NCBI RefSeq assembly: GCF_001895265.1
Contig: NZ_CP016796.1
Coordinates: forward strand, 1,798,001-1,862,000
From: Francisella uliginis
GTDB lineage: Bacteria > Pseudomonadota > Gammaproteobacteria > Francisellales > Francisellaceae
Direction of reading: 5' to 3'
DNA: 64,000 nucleotides
Position 1 is the stretch's first letter. Each line of letters opens with the position of its first letter. Both the position numbers and the translations under genes were made by a program. Under the pieces are notes generated by a model that did not search any database, was not told the origin of the DNA, and was given only the letters and a program-made list of their open reading frames with translations. Shown here one piece after another: positions 45,651 to 56,033 of this stretch.

Positions 45651-46134
45651 TTTGCTTTACCTCTCGCTGTATAATTTTGACTCTATCAGCGACTCCCATA
45701 GTATCATCAAAAGCAGCTATATTAATTAATTTATAGATTACTTTAACATTATTTGCAGCTTTCTTTTGTGCTTTTTTATCGGCTTTTTCAGCTAATTTTT
45801 TGATATCTGCAATACTATAAGAATTAAATCTATCCACAGACTTTTTCTCTTCTACTGGCTTTGCTTGTTTTTCTACTTCTAGCACCACTGTTTTCTTAAA
45901 TTCTATACCATCTTTAGTTTTAGAATCATCAAAAACACCTGTAAGGCGATAAATATTTACTCTTTCATCAAGAATTGTAGCAATCTCATCTTTTTTATTT
46001 TCAAGAGTTATATTAACTAAGACACTATTTAAAAGAAGAAAACCTGAAGAGAGTACAAACAATAAAATCATTGCAGCAAGCATTGATTCTACTATACCAA
46101 ATCCTGCTTGTGATTTTACTGCTTGTAAATTCAT
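45628..46134 (-). CDS. PilV-like type IV pilus minor pilin
   Basis: The 168-residue prepilin has leader and helix QAGFGIVESMLAAMILLFVLSSGFLLLN, with Glu at the fifth mature residue. The C-terminal part is basic (KKAQKKAANN). It starts 20 bases after accA on the same strand and overlaps the PilW-like gene, so the order accA-pilV-pilW-pilX-murQ is probably one transcript. Confidence 0.75.
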   Translation of the reverse strand: MNLQAVKSQAGFGIVESMLAAMILLFVLSSGFLLLNSVLVNITLENKKDEIATILDERVNIYRLTGVFDDSKTKDGIEFKKTVVLEVEKQAKPVEEKKSVDRFNSYSIADIKKLAEKADKKAQKKAANNVKVIYKLINIAAFDDTMGVADRVKIIQREVKQSDSQKKQ

Positions 46135-46154
46135 AAATCATTTTAGCTTATAGA

Positions 46155-47102
46155 TTAGGCCTCTTTAAATCGACCGAAAGACATTAGCTTATCGTATCTT
46201 TTTGAGTTTCTCTGCTCAACAGACATAGCTGACAACTCCTTTAACTCGGCAGCCAGGGCTTTTCTTATGTTTGTAGCTGTTGAATCATAATCTCTATGAG
46301 CTCCACCTAAAGGCTCAGGAATAATATCATCAACTATTTCAAGCTCTTTTAAGCGATCAGAAGTTATATTCATCATTTGTGTAACTTCAGAAGCTTTCTC
46401 GGCTGTTTTATGTAAAATTGAAGCACAACCCTCAGGAGAAATTGTCGCAAAATAGCTATATTGAAGCATAAGTAGCTTATCACCAACGCCTATACCTAAA
46501 GCACCACCAGAACAACCTTCACCAATTACTGTACAAATTACAGGAACCTTCAATGCACTCATTTCAAAAAGGTTTCTAGCAATAGCTTCACTTTGACCAC
46601 GCTCTTCAGCTTTGATACCTGGATAAGCGCCTGGAGTGTCAATGAAAGTTATAACAGGCATATTAAACTTCTCTGCTAACTTCATTAAACGTAGGGCTTT
46701 ACGATACCCTTCAGGATGCATCATACCAAAGTTATGCTTAATTTTACTCTTAGTATCGCGACCTTTTTCTTGGCCTATAACCATTACAGGGACATTGTTT
46801 AGCTTTGCAAGACCACCAATAACAGCTAAATCATCACCAAAAGCTCTATCACCATGAAGCTCTTGAAAATCAGTGAAAACTAATGGTAAAAGATCTTTAA
46901 AATAAGGTCTATCAGGATGACGTGATAATTGTACTACTTGCCAATCCGTAAGTTTAGCGTAAGTTGATTCCATCAACTCAAGTCTCTTTTTATTTAGTTT
47001 TTTAAGCTCGCCTTCTGTCTTTTCATCCTCAAAAACATGTGACAAAGATGTAATCTTATCTTCAACTTCTTTAATTTTTGACTCAAAGTCTAAATAATTC
47101 AT
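46155..47102 (-). CDS. accA: Acetyl-CoA carboxylase carboxyltransferase subunit alpha
   Basis: The 315-residue subunit works with AccD to move CO2 from carboxybiotin to acetyl-CoA, giving malonyl-CoA. [72 protein letters not shown], and [16 protein letters not shown] are canonical. Malonyl-CoA would also feed the PKS of this island, although accA itself is core metabolism. It is divergent from mutS. Confidence 0.96.
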   Translation of the reverse strand: MNYLDFESKIKEVEDKITSLSHVFEDEKTEGELKKLNKKRLELMESTYAKLTDWQVVQLSRHPDRPYFKDLLPLVFTDFQELHGDRAFGDDLAVIGGLAKLNNVPVMVIGQEKGRDTKSKIKHNFGMMHPEGYRKALRLMKLAEKFNMPVITFIDTPGAYPGIKAEERGQSEAIARNLFEMSALKVPVICTVIGEGCSGGALGIGVGDKLLMLQYSYFATISPEGCASILHKTAEKASEVTQMMNITSDRLKELEIVDDIIPEPLGGAHRDYDSTATNIRKALAAELKELSAMSVEQRNSKRYDKLMSFGRFKEA

Positions 47103-47208
47103 TTCTATTTTCTCCTTTCAAATGCAAATCAATTCATAAAAATAGCTACATGATATTCTAAAGTATTTTAATAAAATAAAAAAGATAGCAACGGATGATT
47201 TTCTAAGT

Positions 47209-47236
47209 TTGTTATATTCAGCATATGTAATATAAT
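47209..47236 (+). promoter_or_regulatory. Candidate sigma-70 promoter of mutS
   Basis: TTGTTA (47209-47214), a 16-base spacer and a perfect TATAAT (47231-47236) lie 32 bases before the mutS ATG. The minus-35 box has four of six consensus bases. Confidence 0.5.
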
Positions 47237-47268
47237 CATTCACATAGAAAATATTCTAGATTAATTTT

Positions 47269-49809
47269 ATGCAAGATATTTCTCATCATACACCTATGAT
47301 CCAACAGTATCTGAAAATCAAAGCCCAATACCAGGATATACTACTATTTTATCGTATGGGAGACTTTTATGAGCTATTCTTTGATGATGCCACTAAAGCT
47401 GCTGATCTTTTAGATATAACACTAACAGCTCGTGGTAAATCTAATGGTGGTCCAATACCAATGGCTGGTGTTCCTTATCACGCGGCAGAGAGCTATATTG
47501 CAAAAATTGTCAAAAAAGGACTTTCTATAGCAATATGTGAACAAATAGGCGATCCTAATAGCTCCAAAGGACCTGTAGAAAGACAAGTTGTAAGGATAAT
47601 AACACCAGCAACAGTTTCTGAAGAAGCTTTCCTAGATACTAATACAGATAGTATTTTGCTAAGTGTTTTTGTAAAAAACAATAAATATCATCTAGCTTAT
47701 ACTAGCTACACTCAAGGTAAAATATTCTTATTAAATAAAATAAACAATTTAATTGAATTAAAAAATGAGGTCTTAAAACTTTCTCCTCAAGAAATTATTA
47801 CTAATTCTAAAGAACTTAAAGAACAAGATATATTCCAAAAACCTATTAAAGTTTTAGAAGAATGGTTCTTTAGCAACTTTGAAGCAAAAAAACATATTTC
47901 AGACTCTCTTGATGTAAGTTTAGCAACCAATATTTTAAAGCAGTACAAAGCTGAGCAGATAGTATCTATAGGCTCAATACTTGGATATCTTGCTAGCACG
48001 CTTAAAGATACCCCGAGACATATCACAGATATTAGCTTTAACGAAGATGAGAAAATACTAAATATCGATATTAATAGCAGAATAAATCTTGAGCTTGATA
48101 ATAACTCCAAAAGTAGCCTACTAAATATTATTGATAAGTGTAAAACAAGCCTTGGTAGTCGACTACTACGAAGATATTTTAGAAACCCTACTAAAGATCT
48201 AGGTAAAATACACTCACGTCATAATATTATTGATAGCTTTAAAGAGAACCATCATTTCTTAAAGCTTCAAGAAGTTCTTAGCTATATTAGTGATATTGAA
48301 AGAATAATTTCACGTGTTGCCTTAGGAACTGTAAAACCTAAAGACTTAGTTTCACTACAAAGCTCACTTAAACAGTTGCCAAAACTCAAAGCACTTTTAT
48401 CTGAAAAAAAGACTAATGAAATACAAAACTTAAATAATGGCGTACATCAACTTGATCAATTGGTAGAACTTTTAGATAAGGCTATTATAGATAATCCTCC
48501 TGTAACTATCCGCGATGGCGGCGTTATTAAAGAAGGCTTTGATAAAGAACTTGATGAACTTAAAAGCATAAAAGATAACTCTTATGATTTCTTATTGAAA
48601 TTTGAGCAATTACAAAAGCAAAAAACAGGCATTAGCACTCTTAAAGTTGGCTATAACCGTGTGCATGGCTACTATATAGAACTATCTAAACAATATGCCG
48701 ATCAAGTTCCTACTGAATATACTAGAAGACAAACATTAAAGGCTAGTGAGCGTTACATAACAGAAGAGCTAAAGGACTTTGAAGATAAAATCCTTTCATC
48801 AAAAGAAAAAGCCCTAGCTAGAGAAAAACTAATCTATGACTCTCTACTAAAAAAAGTGTTAGAGTACTACAGCCAAATTCAACAGACCGCCGAGAATATT
48901 GCCCAAATAGACGTTCTAGCTAATTTTGCTGAAAGAGCTATCAAACTAAACCTTAAGCAACCAAGCTTTAACAATCATGGTAAATTAGATCTCAAAGAGG
49001 TTCGCCATCTTGCTATAGAGCAAAATATTGATGAACCTTTTATCCCAAATGACACTTCTCTAACAAAAGATACTCATACGCTTGAAATAATTACAGGTCC
49101 AAATATGGGTGGTAAATCGACATATATGCGCCAAGTTGCTCAGTTAATATTTCTAGCGCATTTAGGGTCATTTGTACCAGCAAGCTATGCAGATATTTGT
49201 AATATTGACACCATATATACAAGAATAGGTGCTTCAGATGATATCTCAAGTGGCAGATCTACATTCATGGTTGAGATGACAGAAACAGCTTATATCCTCA
49301 ACAACGCTTCATGCAATTCTTTAGTCATAATGGATGAGATAGGTCGAGGAACTAGTACCTTTGATGGTTTATCATTAGCAGAAGCTTGTGCTGAAAAGTT
49401 TGCCAAAATAGGTGCCTTTACACTTTTTGCAACTCATTATTTCGAGCTTACGGAACTTGTAAATAAATATTCAAATATAAAAAACATTCATTTTGAAGCT
49501 AAAGAATACAAAGACAATATTTACTTTATGCACAAGGCTGTAGAAGGTGCTGCAAAGAAATCTTATGGAATACAAGTTGCTAAATTAGCAGGTATTCCTT
49601 CAGATGTTCTAAAATCTGCTAAGCAAAACTTACATAAACTCGAAAACAAGCAACCTATTATAAAAGATATCGACCAGACTCAAGCCTGTTTAAACTTCGA
49701 TAATTCAAATCAATCAGATTTATTAAAAGAAAGACTTGATAATATTGATATTAACAATATAACTCCTGTTGAAGCATTAAATATACTTTTTGAACTCTGT
49801 ACACGATGA
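47269..49809 (+). CDS. mutS: DNA mismatch repair ATPase MutS
   Basis: This 846-residue mismatch recognition protein is of full family length. The N-terminal clamp has the mismatch-probing Phe-x-Glu in GDFYELF (about 33-39). The ATPase has Walker [14 protein letters not shown] and the Walker B/signature segment [19 protein letters not shown] followed by [10 protein letters not shown]. The C terminus ends three bases before the stop codon of a truncated IS4-type transposase, so the terminal inverted repeat of that element must lie in or against the last codons of mutS. The protein appears intact. Confidence 0.96.
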   Translation: MQDISHHTPMIQQYLKIKAQYQDILLFYRMGDFYELFFDDATKAADLLDITLTARGKSNGGPIPMAGVPYHAAESYIAKIVKKGLSIAICEQIGDPNSSKGPVERQVVRIITPATVSEEAFLDTNTDSILLSVFVKNNKYHLAYTSYTQGKIFLLNKINNLIELKNEVLKLSPQEIITNSKELKEQDIFQKPIKVLEEWFFSNFEAKKHISDSLDVSLATNILKQYKAEQIVSIGSILGYLASTLKDTPRHITDISFNEDEKILNIDINSRINLELDNNSKSSLLNIIDKCKTSLGSRLLRRYFRNPTKDLGKIHSRHNIIDSFKENHHFLKLQEVLSYISDIERIISRVALGTVKPKDLVSLQSSLKQLPKLKALLSEKKTNEIQNLNNGVHQLDQLVELLDKAIIDNPPVTIRDGGVIKEGFDKELDELKSIKDNSYDFLLKFEQLQKQKTGISTLKVGYNRVHGYYIELSKQYADQVPTEYTRRQTLKASERYITEELKDFEDKILSSKEKALAREKLIYDSLLKKVLEYYSQIQQTAENIAQIDVLANFAERAIKLNLKQPSFNNHGKLDLKEVRHLAIEQNIDEPFIPNDTSLTKDTHTLEIITGPNMGGKSTYMRQVAQLIFLAHLGSFVPASYADICNIDTIYTRIGASDDISSGRSTFMVEMTETAYILNNASCNSLVIMDEIGRGTSTFDGLSLAEACAEKFAKIGAFTLFATHYFELTELVNKYSNIKNIHFEAKEYKDNIYFMHKAVEGAAKKSYGIQVAKLAGIPSDVLKSAKQNLHKLENKQPIIKDIDQTQACLNFDNSNQSDLLKERLDNIDINNITPVEALNILFELCTR

Positions 49810-49812
49810 TTT

Positions 49813-50730
49813 TCATATTTTGAGTTCCTTATTTGTTTTATTGAGTACTCTTAAGCAAAGAGAAAAGTCTTTTACAGAGAAAGCTATCTTTTGAATTGCA
49901 TTAATAATCATATCCAAACCATACCTAAAATAAGAGTTCTGCAACCTTCCATGCTTTTTTCTAGGAATAGGTTTTATTTTAGCATCTTTATACTCTCCAA
50001 CCTTATGAGCCCATACAAAGGCTATAGATATCAAAGCTATTAACTTTGATATTTTATTAGTATCAGTCAAATGAGTATCTTCTAGATTAAATCCTCTGCC
50101 CTTAAAAGCTTGAAATAAATTTTCAATCTCCCACCTCATACCATAAATAGGTATCAGTCTCTTTATACTATTGGAATTACTAGCTACAATAAGTAGTTCA
50201 CCAGTATGCGATCTAGTGCCAGATAGATAAACACTTTGGTTACAAATACTTCTTTGATCTCTAAGATCCTTATGCTCATGAACAGTTAAGTCATCAAATA
50301 GTGTTGAGACCTTAGCGCTGAAACCTCTAGTGTTAGTTGTCATAAGGTTGTTTTTGATTCTAACAACATAATCAATACTTTGAGATTCTAACCAACTTAA
50401 CCAGTCTTGACCTATAAACTCTCTATCTCCTAATATACAACCAATACGTTGTTTACCAAATTTAGCAATAAACTTTTTGACTAAATCTATTCTAAATCCA
50501 GAATCAGAATTACCTCTATGATCTAATAAATCATAATATAATGGTATTGCTATACCTTCATACACAGCTGATAGAACTAGAATATTTATATCTGTTTTTC
50601 CAAACTGCCAGTTTGTCCTATCAAGAATTAGATATAATTTATCTTTAGTTGATAAAAGATGTTGTATACTGAATTGGGCTATATCATTAATATCAAACTC
50701 TACTTCCTTGAAGAAGTTTTGGATTGTATC
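49813..50730 (-). pseudogene. IS4-family transposase, truncated at its 5' end
   Basis: The open frame runs from a stop at 50731-50733 to a TGA at 49813. The GTG at 50563 is internal because the same frame continues upstream with YLILDRTNWQFGKTDINILVLSA, a well-known DDE-transposase segment. The N-terminal 100 or so residues normally present are missing, since the frame begins directly with an acidic segment (DINDIAQFSIQHLLSTKDK). GCILGDREFIGQDWLSWL and RWEIENLFQAFKGRGFNLEDTHL carry the further catalytic D and the Y(2)R(3)E(6)K-like signature. The break coincides with the IS110 left flank, so a later insertion or deletion probably removed the start. Non-functional by prediction. Confidence 0.85.
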
Positions 50731-50783
50731 TTATAAACAGTGATTAATCTTGTATTCTATCATCCTTGATAAAATATAAGAAA

Positions 50784-50844
50784 GAGATGAGACTTTGACC
50801 TTGGATTGGTTATTGAAAACCGTGAGAATCAAAAAGCTCATCTC
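50784..50844. repeat. 8-bp inverted repeat in the non-coding flank of the IS110 element
   Basis: GAGATGAG (50784-50791) and CTCATCTC (50837-50844) are exact reverse complements separated by 45 bases. They lie in the roughly 150-base non-coding flank upstream of the IS110 transposase, where elements of this family can encode a structured guide RNA. The function is not shown. Confidence 0.6.
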
Positions 50845-50936
50845 AATCACGACTTTAAAACGCGAACGGTAGAAAGGTCATCAAAGACCGAATGTACAAT
50901 CCCGCGATTATGAGCCTAATAAAAAGGATACCAAAC

Positions 50937-51881
50937 ATGACAGATAAAACAATAAAGTATTTAGGAATAGATATATCAAAAAAGTGGATAGATGTTTGCT
51001 ATGGCGATAAAGGCAAAGTTAAGCGTATAGCCATGAAAAAGAGTAGCATCAACTCTTTCATAAAAAAGCATTTTGAAGAAAACGAAGCTGTTTTAGCAGT
51101 ATTAGAAAGTACTGGAGGTTATGAAGTTCTGCCAGCAAAATGTTTAGAAAGCTTTGGCATAAAAGTCCACATAGCTCACCCTAACAAGGTGGTTTCATTT
51201 GCTAAAGCCATGGGATGTTTAGCAAAAACTGATGCTATAGATGCAAAAGTACTAAAGGCTTATGGTGCGTTTATTAAAGACGATGATATACGAGGCTTAC
51301 CTAGCGATCAAGATCTAGAGTTGAATGCACTAAGCTCTCGCCTAGGTCAGCTTAAAGAGACTCATCATCAAGAGGCTTGTCGTTTAGGTTTGGTTAAAGA
51401 TAAAATCTTGAAATCATCGAGTGAAAGAATGCTTAAATACCTGAAGAAAGAGATAGAGAAAATAGAGCAACACATGATGGCAATCATAAATGAAGATAAA
51501 GTACTAGCTAACAAGTTTGACATATTAACATCGATGCCTGGTATTGGTGCAAATACTGCCTGCTGTATTGTATGTGATTTACCTGAAATTGGCAGAATTA
51601 ACAATAAAGAAATAGCTGCTTTAGTTGGTGTAGCACCTATTACAAATCAGAGTGGTATGAAAAGCGGCTATTCTGCAATTAAGTATGGTCGCTCTAAAGT
51701 ACGCAAAACATTGTATATGGCTGCATTAGTAGCTACTAGGTTTAACTCTAGGATGAAGGATTTTTATAATCGTTTATTAGAAAATGGTAAAATCAAAAAG
51801 GTTGCTATAGTTGCTGTTATGAGAAAAATGCTTGTAACTCTCAATGCTATGGTTAAGCAAAATATGCAATTTAGTGCTTGA
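50937..51881 (+). CDS. IS110-family transposase
   Basis: The protein has an N-terminal RuvC-like DEDD domain (KYLGIDISKKWIDVCYGDKG, AVLESTGGYE, KTDAIDAKVL) and a C-terminal serine-containing transposase domain (TSMPGIGANTA, ALVGVAPITNQSGMKSG, RKTLYMAALVATRFN). An upstream in-frame ATG at 50892 exists, but the ATG at 50937 is preferred because AAAAGGAT lies just before it and the conserved start of the family begins right after it. That gives 314 residues, normal for IS110. It looks intact and potentially active. Confidence 0.9.
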   Translation: MTDKTIKYLGIDISKKWIDVCYGDKGKVKRIAMKKSSINSFIKKHFEENEAVLAVLESTGGYEVLPAKCLESFGIKVHIAHPNKVVSFAKAMGCLAKTDAIDAKVLKAYGAFIKDDDIRGLPSDQDLELNALSSRLGQLKETHHQEACRLGLVKDKILKSSSERMLKYLKKEIEKIEQHMMAIINEDKVLANKFDILTSMPGIGANTACCIVCDLPEIGRINNKEIAALVGVAPITNQSGMKSGYSAIKYGRSKVRKTLYMAALVATRFNSRMKDFYNRLLENGKIKKVAIVAVMRKMLVTLNAMVKQNMQFSA

Positions 51882-51989
51882 TTTTCAAGACGGTAGATTC
51901 TTCTATAGTTTGACTCTATCAGATTATTATTTTTAAAGTATCTAGCTATCTTCGATAGATTAACAGTTTGAGCTGATATTAGTCCAAGT

Positions 51990-52026
51990 AATAGATTGCT
52001 AAAGCAAAAGACTGTTGATTTAATCT
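51990..52026 (+). repeat. Probable left inverted repeat of the IS5-type element
   Basis: The sequence AATAGATTGCTAA followed by CTGTTGA and TTAATCT is matched in reverse complement by 53197-53227, with an extra seven or so bases on this side. The repeats bracket the frameshifted transposase. The ends are imperfect, so the call is provisional. Confidence 0.55.
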
Positions 52027-52090
52027 GCCAATAAATTTATGAATTTTGTAAAATATAGCTATAGCAGTAGATATTTATATTTTAACAGTT

Positions 52091-53082
52091 ATGGATTTTT
52101 TCTTTTTAGGATTAGAAGAATCATTAGGTAGTGATAATAAGTTTGTAAAGCTAAACAAGTTAGTTACCTTTGAAAAGTTTAGGAAAACACTTAAAGGTAT
52201 CTATACTCAAGATATGACAAGGCAAGGTAGACCCGCCTATGATAGTATAATGATGTTTAAACTTTTGTTACTAGGGCAGTGGTATAGTCTAAGCGATAGA
52301 GAATTAGCATCTAGTTTAAGGCTAAGAATTGATTTCATGTATTTCACAGGTTTTACGCCAACGTCTAACTTACCTGATTATAGTACTATTAATAAGTTCA
52401 GAAACTTATTAATAGAAAAGAAAAAATATAAAAGGCTACTTAAAGAATTTAACAAACAGCTAGAAGCATTAGGCTTATCGATAAATAATGCCAAAGGTGC
52501 AATTATAGATGCTACCTTAGTGAATCTGCAGGCAGACCTAATAAGCATATGGATAATCCAGTAGAAGATAGAAAAGAAGACAAAACCTCTATTCCTGATA
52601 TTTCATATGGTAAAGATGTAGATGCAAGATGGATTAAGAAAGGTAATAAGAGTCATTATGGCTATAAAGTTTTTGCTAGTGTAGATGATAAGTATGGTTT
52701 CATACAAACAATACATACAGAGTCAGCAGAAGTCTATGAGGCTCATAGATTAGAAACAATGTTAGAAGATATTAACTGTAAACAGTTATTAGCAGATAAG
52801 GCATATGATACTGCTGCTAATAGAGAATTACTAAAAGCTAACAAAATTAATAATCGTGTACTTAAAAAAGCAGTTAGAAATAAACCACTAACTAAGAGAC
52901 AAAAATTACGAAACATTCTTATATCTAAAGTTAGATATAAGGTTGAACAATGCTTTGGCACGATGAAAAGAAAGTTTAACTTTACTAGAGCTAGTTACTT
53001 CTCTACAGTAAAAGTAAATGCACAAGCTTTGTTAAAAGCTATATGTTTTAACGCATTAAAAGCTGTCAATTTAATGGCTTAA
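52091..53082 (+). pseudogene. IS5-family transposase disrupted by a frameshift
   Basis: The first frame (157 residues, 52091-52564) has TRQGRPAYDSIMMFKLLLL and the first catalytic Asp in GAIIDATLV. It then runs into a wrong tail. The second frame (177 residues, from 52549) has PVEDRKEDKTSIP, HYGYKVFASVD, the second Asp in LLADKAYDTAANREL, and the catalytic Glu in VEQCFGTMKRKF. Restoring one base at about 52520-52524 would join ATLV to ESAGRPNKHMDNPVED. This looks like a single-base deletion, so the transposase is probably dead. Programmed frameshifting is a less likely alternative because no strong slippery run is at the junction. Confidence 0.8.
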
Positions 53083-53196
53083 CTAGGATAGGTGTATTCA
53101 TATCGGTACAAAATGCCGATATGAAACACAAAATAAGGATTTTAAAGTCAGATTTCTCTAAAAATACTCAAGATTAAGAGACATGAAAAAGGTCTT

Positions 53197-53227
53197 AGAT
53201 TAACTCAACAGCCTTAGCAATCTATTC
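53197..53227 (-). repeat. Probable right inverted repeat of the IS5-type element
   Basis: This is the reverse complement partner of 51990-52026, with AGATTAA at one end and TTAGCAATCTATT at the other. It marks the likely right limit of the element. The remaining bases up to secB (53228-53452) hold no gene that I can see. Confidence 0.5.
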
Positions 53228-53384
53228 TTGACTTGTGCCAATCAAATATTTTAGATAAACTTCCTGTTAGCTGATTAAGGTGCTTTTTCATCTGTTCCAA
53301 ATAATGAATATATAAGGCTTTAGTCAGCTAACTCAACTTTTTTTGTCGTGTACAGAGCTTTTTGAACTAAAAAAATCTTAATTT

Positions 53385-53414
53385 ATTACATAAGCTTTTC
53401 TAATTTGTTATAAT
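53385..53414 (+). promoter_or_regulatory. Candidate promoter of secB
   Basis: ATTACA (53385-53390), an 18-base spacer and a perfect TATAAT (53409-53414) sit about 39 bases before the secB ATG. The minus-35 box has four of six consensus bases. Confidence 0.4.
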
Positions 53415-53452
53415 TTTTGAGATATACACTTATAAATTTTCTAGGAAAAACT

Positions 53453-53902
53453 ATGCAAAACAATGAAAACCAACCTTCATTCTTAATTCAAAAAGTTTAC
53501 ACAAAAGATATTTCTCTTGAAACTATTAATTCACCAGAATGTTTCAAAGATCAATGGAATCCAAATTCTGACTTTAATATAGACATTAATACTAAAAAAC
53601 TTGACCAAGAGAATTTTGAGCTTGATTTAACTGTTACTGTAACGACAAAAAACAATGAAGCAAATGCATATATCGTTGAAGTTACTCAAGCAGGGATATT
53701 CACAATAACTAATATGCCTGAAGATCAAATTGAATCAGTACTTAATACATATTGTGCAAATACATTATTCCCTTATGCTAAGAGAGTTCTTGACTCTTCA
53801 ATTATGAAAGGTGGTTTTTTACCTTTAAATTTAGCACCAATTAATTTCGATGCAATTTATATGCAGAAAAAAGCTCAACAAACTGAGCAACCAACTCACT
53901 AA
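53453..53902 (+). CDS. secB: Protein-export chaperone SecB
   Basis: The 149-residue chaperone keeps pre-proteins unfolded and delivers them to SecA. QPSFLIQKVYTKDISLETINSP at the N terminus and the C-terminal FLPLNLAPINFDAIYMQ region are diagnostic. A longer frame begins at 53417, but the ATG at 53453 is preferred because it is preceded by TAGGAAAAA and gives the standard SecB length, and because the candidate TATAAT at 53409-53414 would place the transcription start downstream of the earlier ATG. Confidence 0.95.
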   Translation: MQNNENQPSFLIQKVYTKDISLETINSPECFKDQWNPNSDFNIDINTKKLDQENFELDLTVTVTTKNNEANAYIVEVTQAGIFTITNMPEDQIESVLNTYCANTLFPYAKRVLDSSIMKGGFLPLNLAPINFDAIYMQKKAQQTEQPTH

Positions 53903-53922
53903 TAACGACTAAGAATATATAA

Positions 53923-55140
53923 ATGAATAACTCACAAAACAGTTTTATCAAGATTCTAGGATCTATAATGATTATCGTCGGCACTATGATTGGTGGCGGC
54001 ATTTTAGCTTTACCTATAATCACAGCAAAACTTGGTTTTGTAATTGGTTCTATACTTATAATTTTAGTATGGAGCATAATGACTTATACTGCTATTGTTA
54101 TAGCGGATATTTCTTGCTCTATGCCTTATGGAAGCAGTTTTAAAACAATCGCTGAGAAATATCTCGGCAAAGCTGGCGGCGTTGTTGCTAGTATAGCCTT
54201 TCTTGTGTTAATGTATTTTATAAGTACAGCATATATTTCTGCTGCGGCATCATCCTTATCAACAACATTTCCAAACATCAATGAGAACATATCCTCTTTA
54301 CTTTTTGTAATTATCTTTGGAAGCATTGTAGTACTTGGAACAAGGTTTGTTGATTATGCTAATAGATTTTTCATAATCCTAAAAATACTTGTCCTAGTAA
54401 TATTGTGCGTTGTTTTTAATAAATATATAGAAGCAAAGAACCTATTTGTAGCTCCTGTTGATCTTGGAGCATCACTTGTTATTGCAATACCTGTTTTTAC
54501 AACTTCCTTTACTTCTCATATCATTGTACCTGCTTTATCTGATTATCTTAATAAAAACGCTAAAGATATGAAAAAGATAATTATAATTGGCAGCATTATA
54601 CCTCTTATATTATACATAATATGGGTTTCTACAATCTTAGGTGTATTACCTTTGCATGGCCCTGTAAGTTTTATGGATTCGATATTTAATCATATTCCTG
54701 TAGATAAAGCTAATATTGGAGATATCTTAACGGCTTTAGGCGATAAAGTCAGAACCCCAGTTACATCAGCTGTATTACATATATTCACATATGTTGCAAT
54801 TATGACATCTTTTTTAAGTGTTAATTTATCATTATTCCACTTTAACCTTGATACATACAAGCTATATAAAGCAAAAAAAATTATTGGTTATTCGATAGCT
54901 ACACTTTTAACATTTGCTGTACCTTTAATTATAAATCAACTTGATCCTGACATATTCATATATGCCATGACGTGTGTTGGATTATCAATTGCTGTACTAC
55001 TGATGATAATGCCTGCTCTTATGGCTCTTAAAATTAATAATCTTGGTGAAACTTTTAACTATAGCGTATCAAGGTATAAAAGCTTATGGCTAATTTCCTT
55101 TACATCTGGTGTAATAGTTATACTATGCGTTATAATTTAA
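53923..55140 (+). CDS. HAAAP-family aromatic amino acid permease
   Basis: The 405-residue protein has about 11 membrane segments. The start GSIMIIVGTMIGGGILALPIITAKLGF is the substrate-binding first helix of Mtr/TyrP/TnaB-type permeases. FTTSFTSHIIVPALSDYL is the matching sixth-helix motif. It is predicted to import tryptophan or tyrosine with protons. It lies 20 bases after secB and 14 bases before xerC. A second member is at 61479-62690. Confidence 0.88.
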   Translation: MNNSQNSFIKILGSIMIIVGTMIGGGILALPIITAKLGFVIGSILIILVWSIMTYTAIVIADISCSMPYGSSFKTIAEKYLGKAGGVVASIAFLVLMYFISTAYISAAASSLSTTFPNINENISSLLFVIIFGSIVVLGTRFVDYANRFFIILKILVLVILCVVFNKYIEAKNLFVAPVDLGASLVIAIPVFTTSFTSHIIVPALSDYLNKNAKDMKKIIIIGSIIPLILYIIWVSTILGVLPLHGPVSFMDSIFNHIPVDKANIGDILTALGDKVRTPVTSAVLHIFTYVAIMTSFLSVNLSLFHFNLDTYKLYKAKKIIGYSIATLLTFAVPLIINQLDPDIFIYAMTCVGLSIAVLLMIMPALMALKINNLGETFNYSVSRYKSLWLISFTSGVIVILCVII

Positions 55141-55154
55141 GCTAATTATTCAAC

Positions 55155-56033
55155 ATGTCTAATATAGAGCATATAAACAACTTTCTAAATAACCTTTTAT
55201 ACCTTAAAAACTACTCTAAAGAAACTATTAACAACTATAAAAGAGATTTAATCCAACTAAATAATTCTCTGGATGATAGACCTATAATAAATCTAAGCTA
55301 CAATGATATCTCAATATGGATAAAAAAACTTCATTCTCAAGGAAATTCAAGTAAAACTATACAACGCAAAATTAGTTCTATTAGAAGCTTTTTCAATTTC
55401 TTGTTAAATAATGAAGTAATAGCAAAAAATCCAACCTTAGGTATAAAAGCACCCAAAGGCGAGAAGAAACTTCCTAAAGCAATAAACATAGATGAATTAG
55501 CATATTTACTTGATATAGCTCCATGCAATGATCTTGAAGCTAGAGATATTGCTAGCTTTGACCTTCTATATAGCTGTGGTATCCGTATTAGTGAGTTATC
55601 TTCAATACAAATCAAAGATATCAATATGGGAAATAAAAGTGTTCGAGTTATTGGTAAAGGAGATAAAGAAAGAGTAGTATATTTTGGTTCTAAAACACTA
55701 ATAAGCCTAAAAAGATGGCTAGATATTAGAGGCTCTTTTAACCCACAATCTGATTATCTTTTTATTTCCCAAAATGGTACTCACCTTACAAATAGATCTA
55801 TTCAAAAAAGATTAGAAGTATTTGCTCAAAAATATGCGACAAAACATATACACCCACATATGCTTAGACACTCTTTTGCTAGCCATGTTTTAGATTCATC
55901 TAAAGACTTACTTGCGGTAAAAGATTTATTAGGGCATGCTGATATTTCTAGTACACAAATTTACACACACCTAAACTTCCAACAATTAGCAGATGTTTTT
56001 GATAATACTCATCCTCGAGCAAAGAAAAAATAA
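55155..56033 (+). CDS. xerC: Tyrosine recombinase XerC
   Basis: The 292-residue recombinase resolves chromosome dimers with XerD at dif. The core-binding N-terminal domain is followed by the catalytic domain with Arg in [11 protein letters not shown], HxxR in [12 protein letters not shown], His in [11 protein letters not shown] and the nucleophile Tyr in IYTHLNF. The ending [12 protein letters not shown] resembles the XerC rather than the XerD tail. It overlaps rsmJ by one base. It is a core gene, not a phage integrase. Confidence 0.9.
   Translation: MSNIEHINNFLNNLLYLKNYSKETINNYKRDLIQLNNSLDDRPIINLSYNDISIWIKKLHSQGNSSKTIQRKISSIRSFFNFLLNNEVIAKNPTLGIKAPKGEKKLPKAINIDELAYLLDIAPCNDLEARDIASFDLLYSCGIRISELSSIQIKDINMGNKSVRVIGKGDKERVVYFGSKTLISLKRWLDIRGSFNPQSDYLFISQNGTHLTNRSIQKRLEVFAQKYATKHIHPHMLRHSFASHVLDSSKDLLAVKDLLGHADISSTQIYTHLNFQQLADVFDNTHPRAKKK

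Larger units (their letters stand above)
49810..53230. mobile_element. Cluster of three insertion sequences (IS4-, IS110- and IS5-type) between mutS and secB
   Basis: In order it contains a 5'-truncated IS4-family transposase on the minus strand, an intact IS110-family transposase on the plus strand, and a frameshifted IS5-family transposase on the plus strand. No cargo gene was found between them. Exact element ends were not all resolved, so the outer limits are approximate. Confidence 0.8.

Noticed and set aside
52549-53082. Separate small transposase gene starting at 52549
   Set aside because: It is the second half of the frameshifted IS5-type transposase. Its start codon is internal to the original frame.
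53417-53452. Upstream 12-codon extension of SecB
   Set aside because: The start at 53453 has a proper ribosome site and standard length. The candidate promoter would place the transcript start after the earlier ATG.
55155-56033. Phage or integron integrase near the insertion sequences
   Set aside because: The tail and context (secB, rsmJ) and catalytic motifs fit core XerC. No phage gene or attachment site is nearby.
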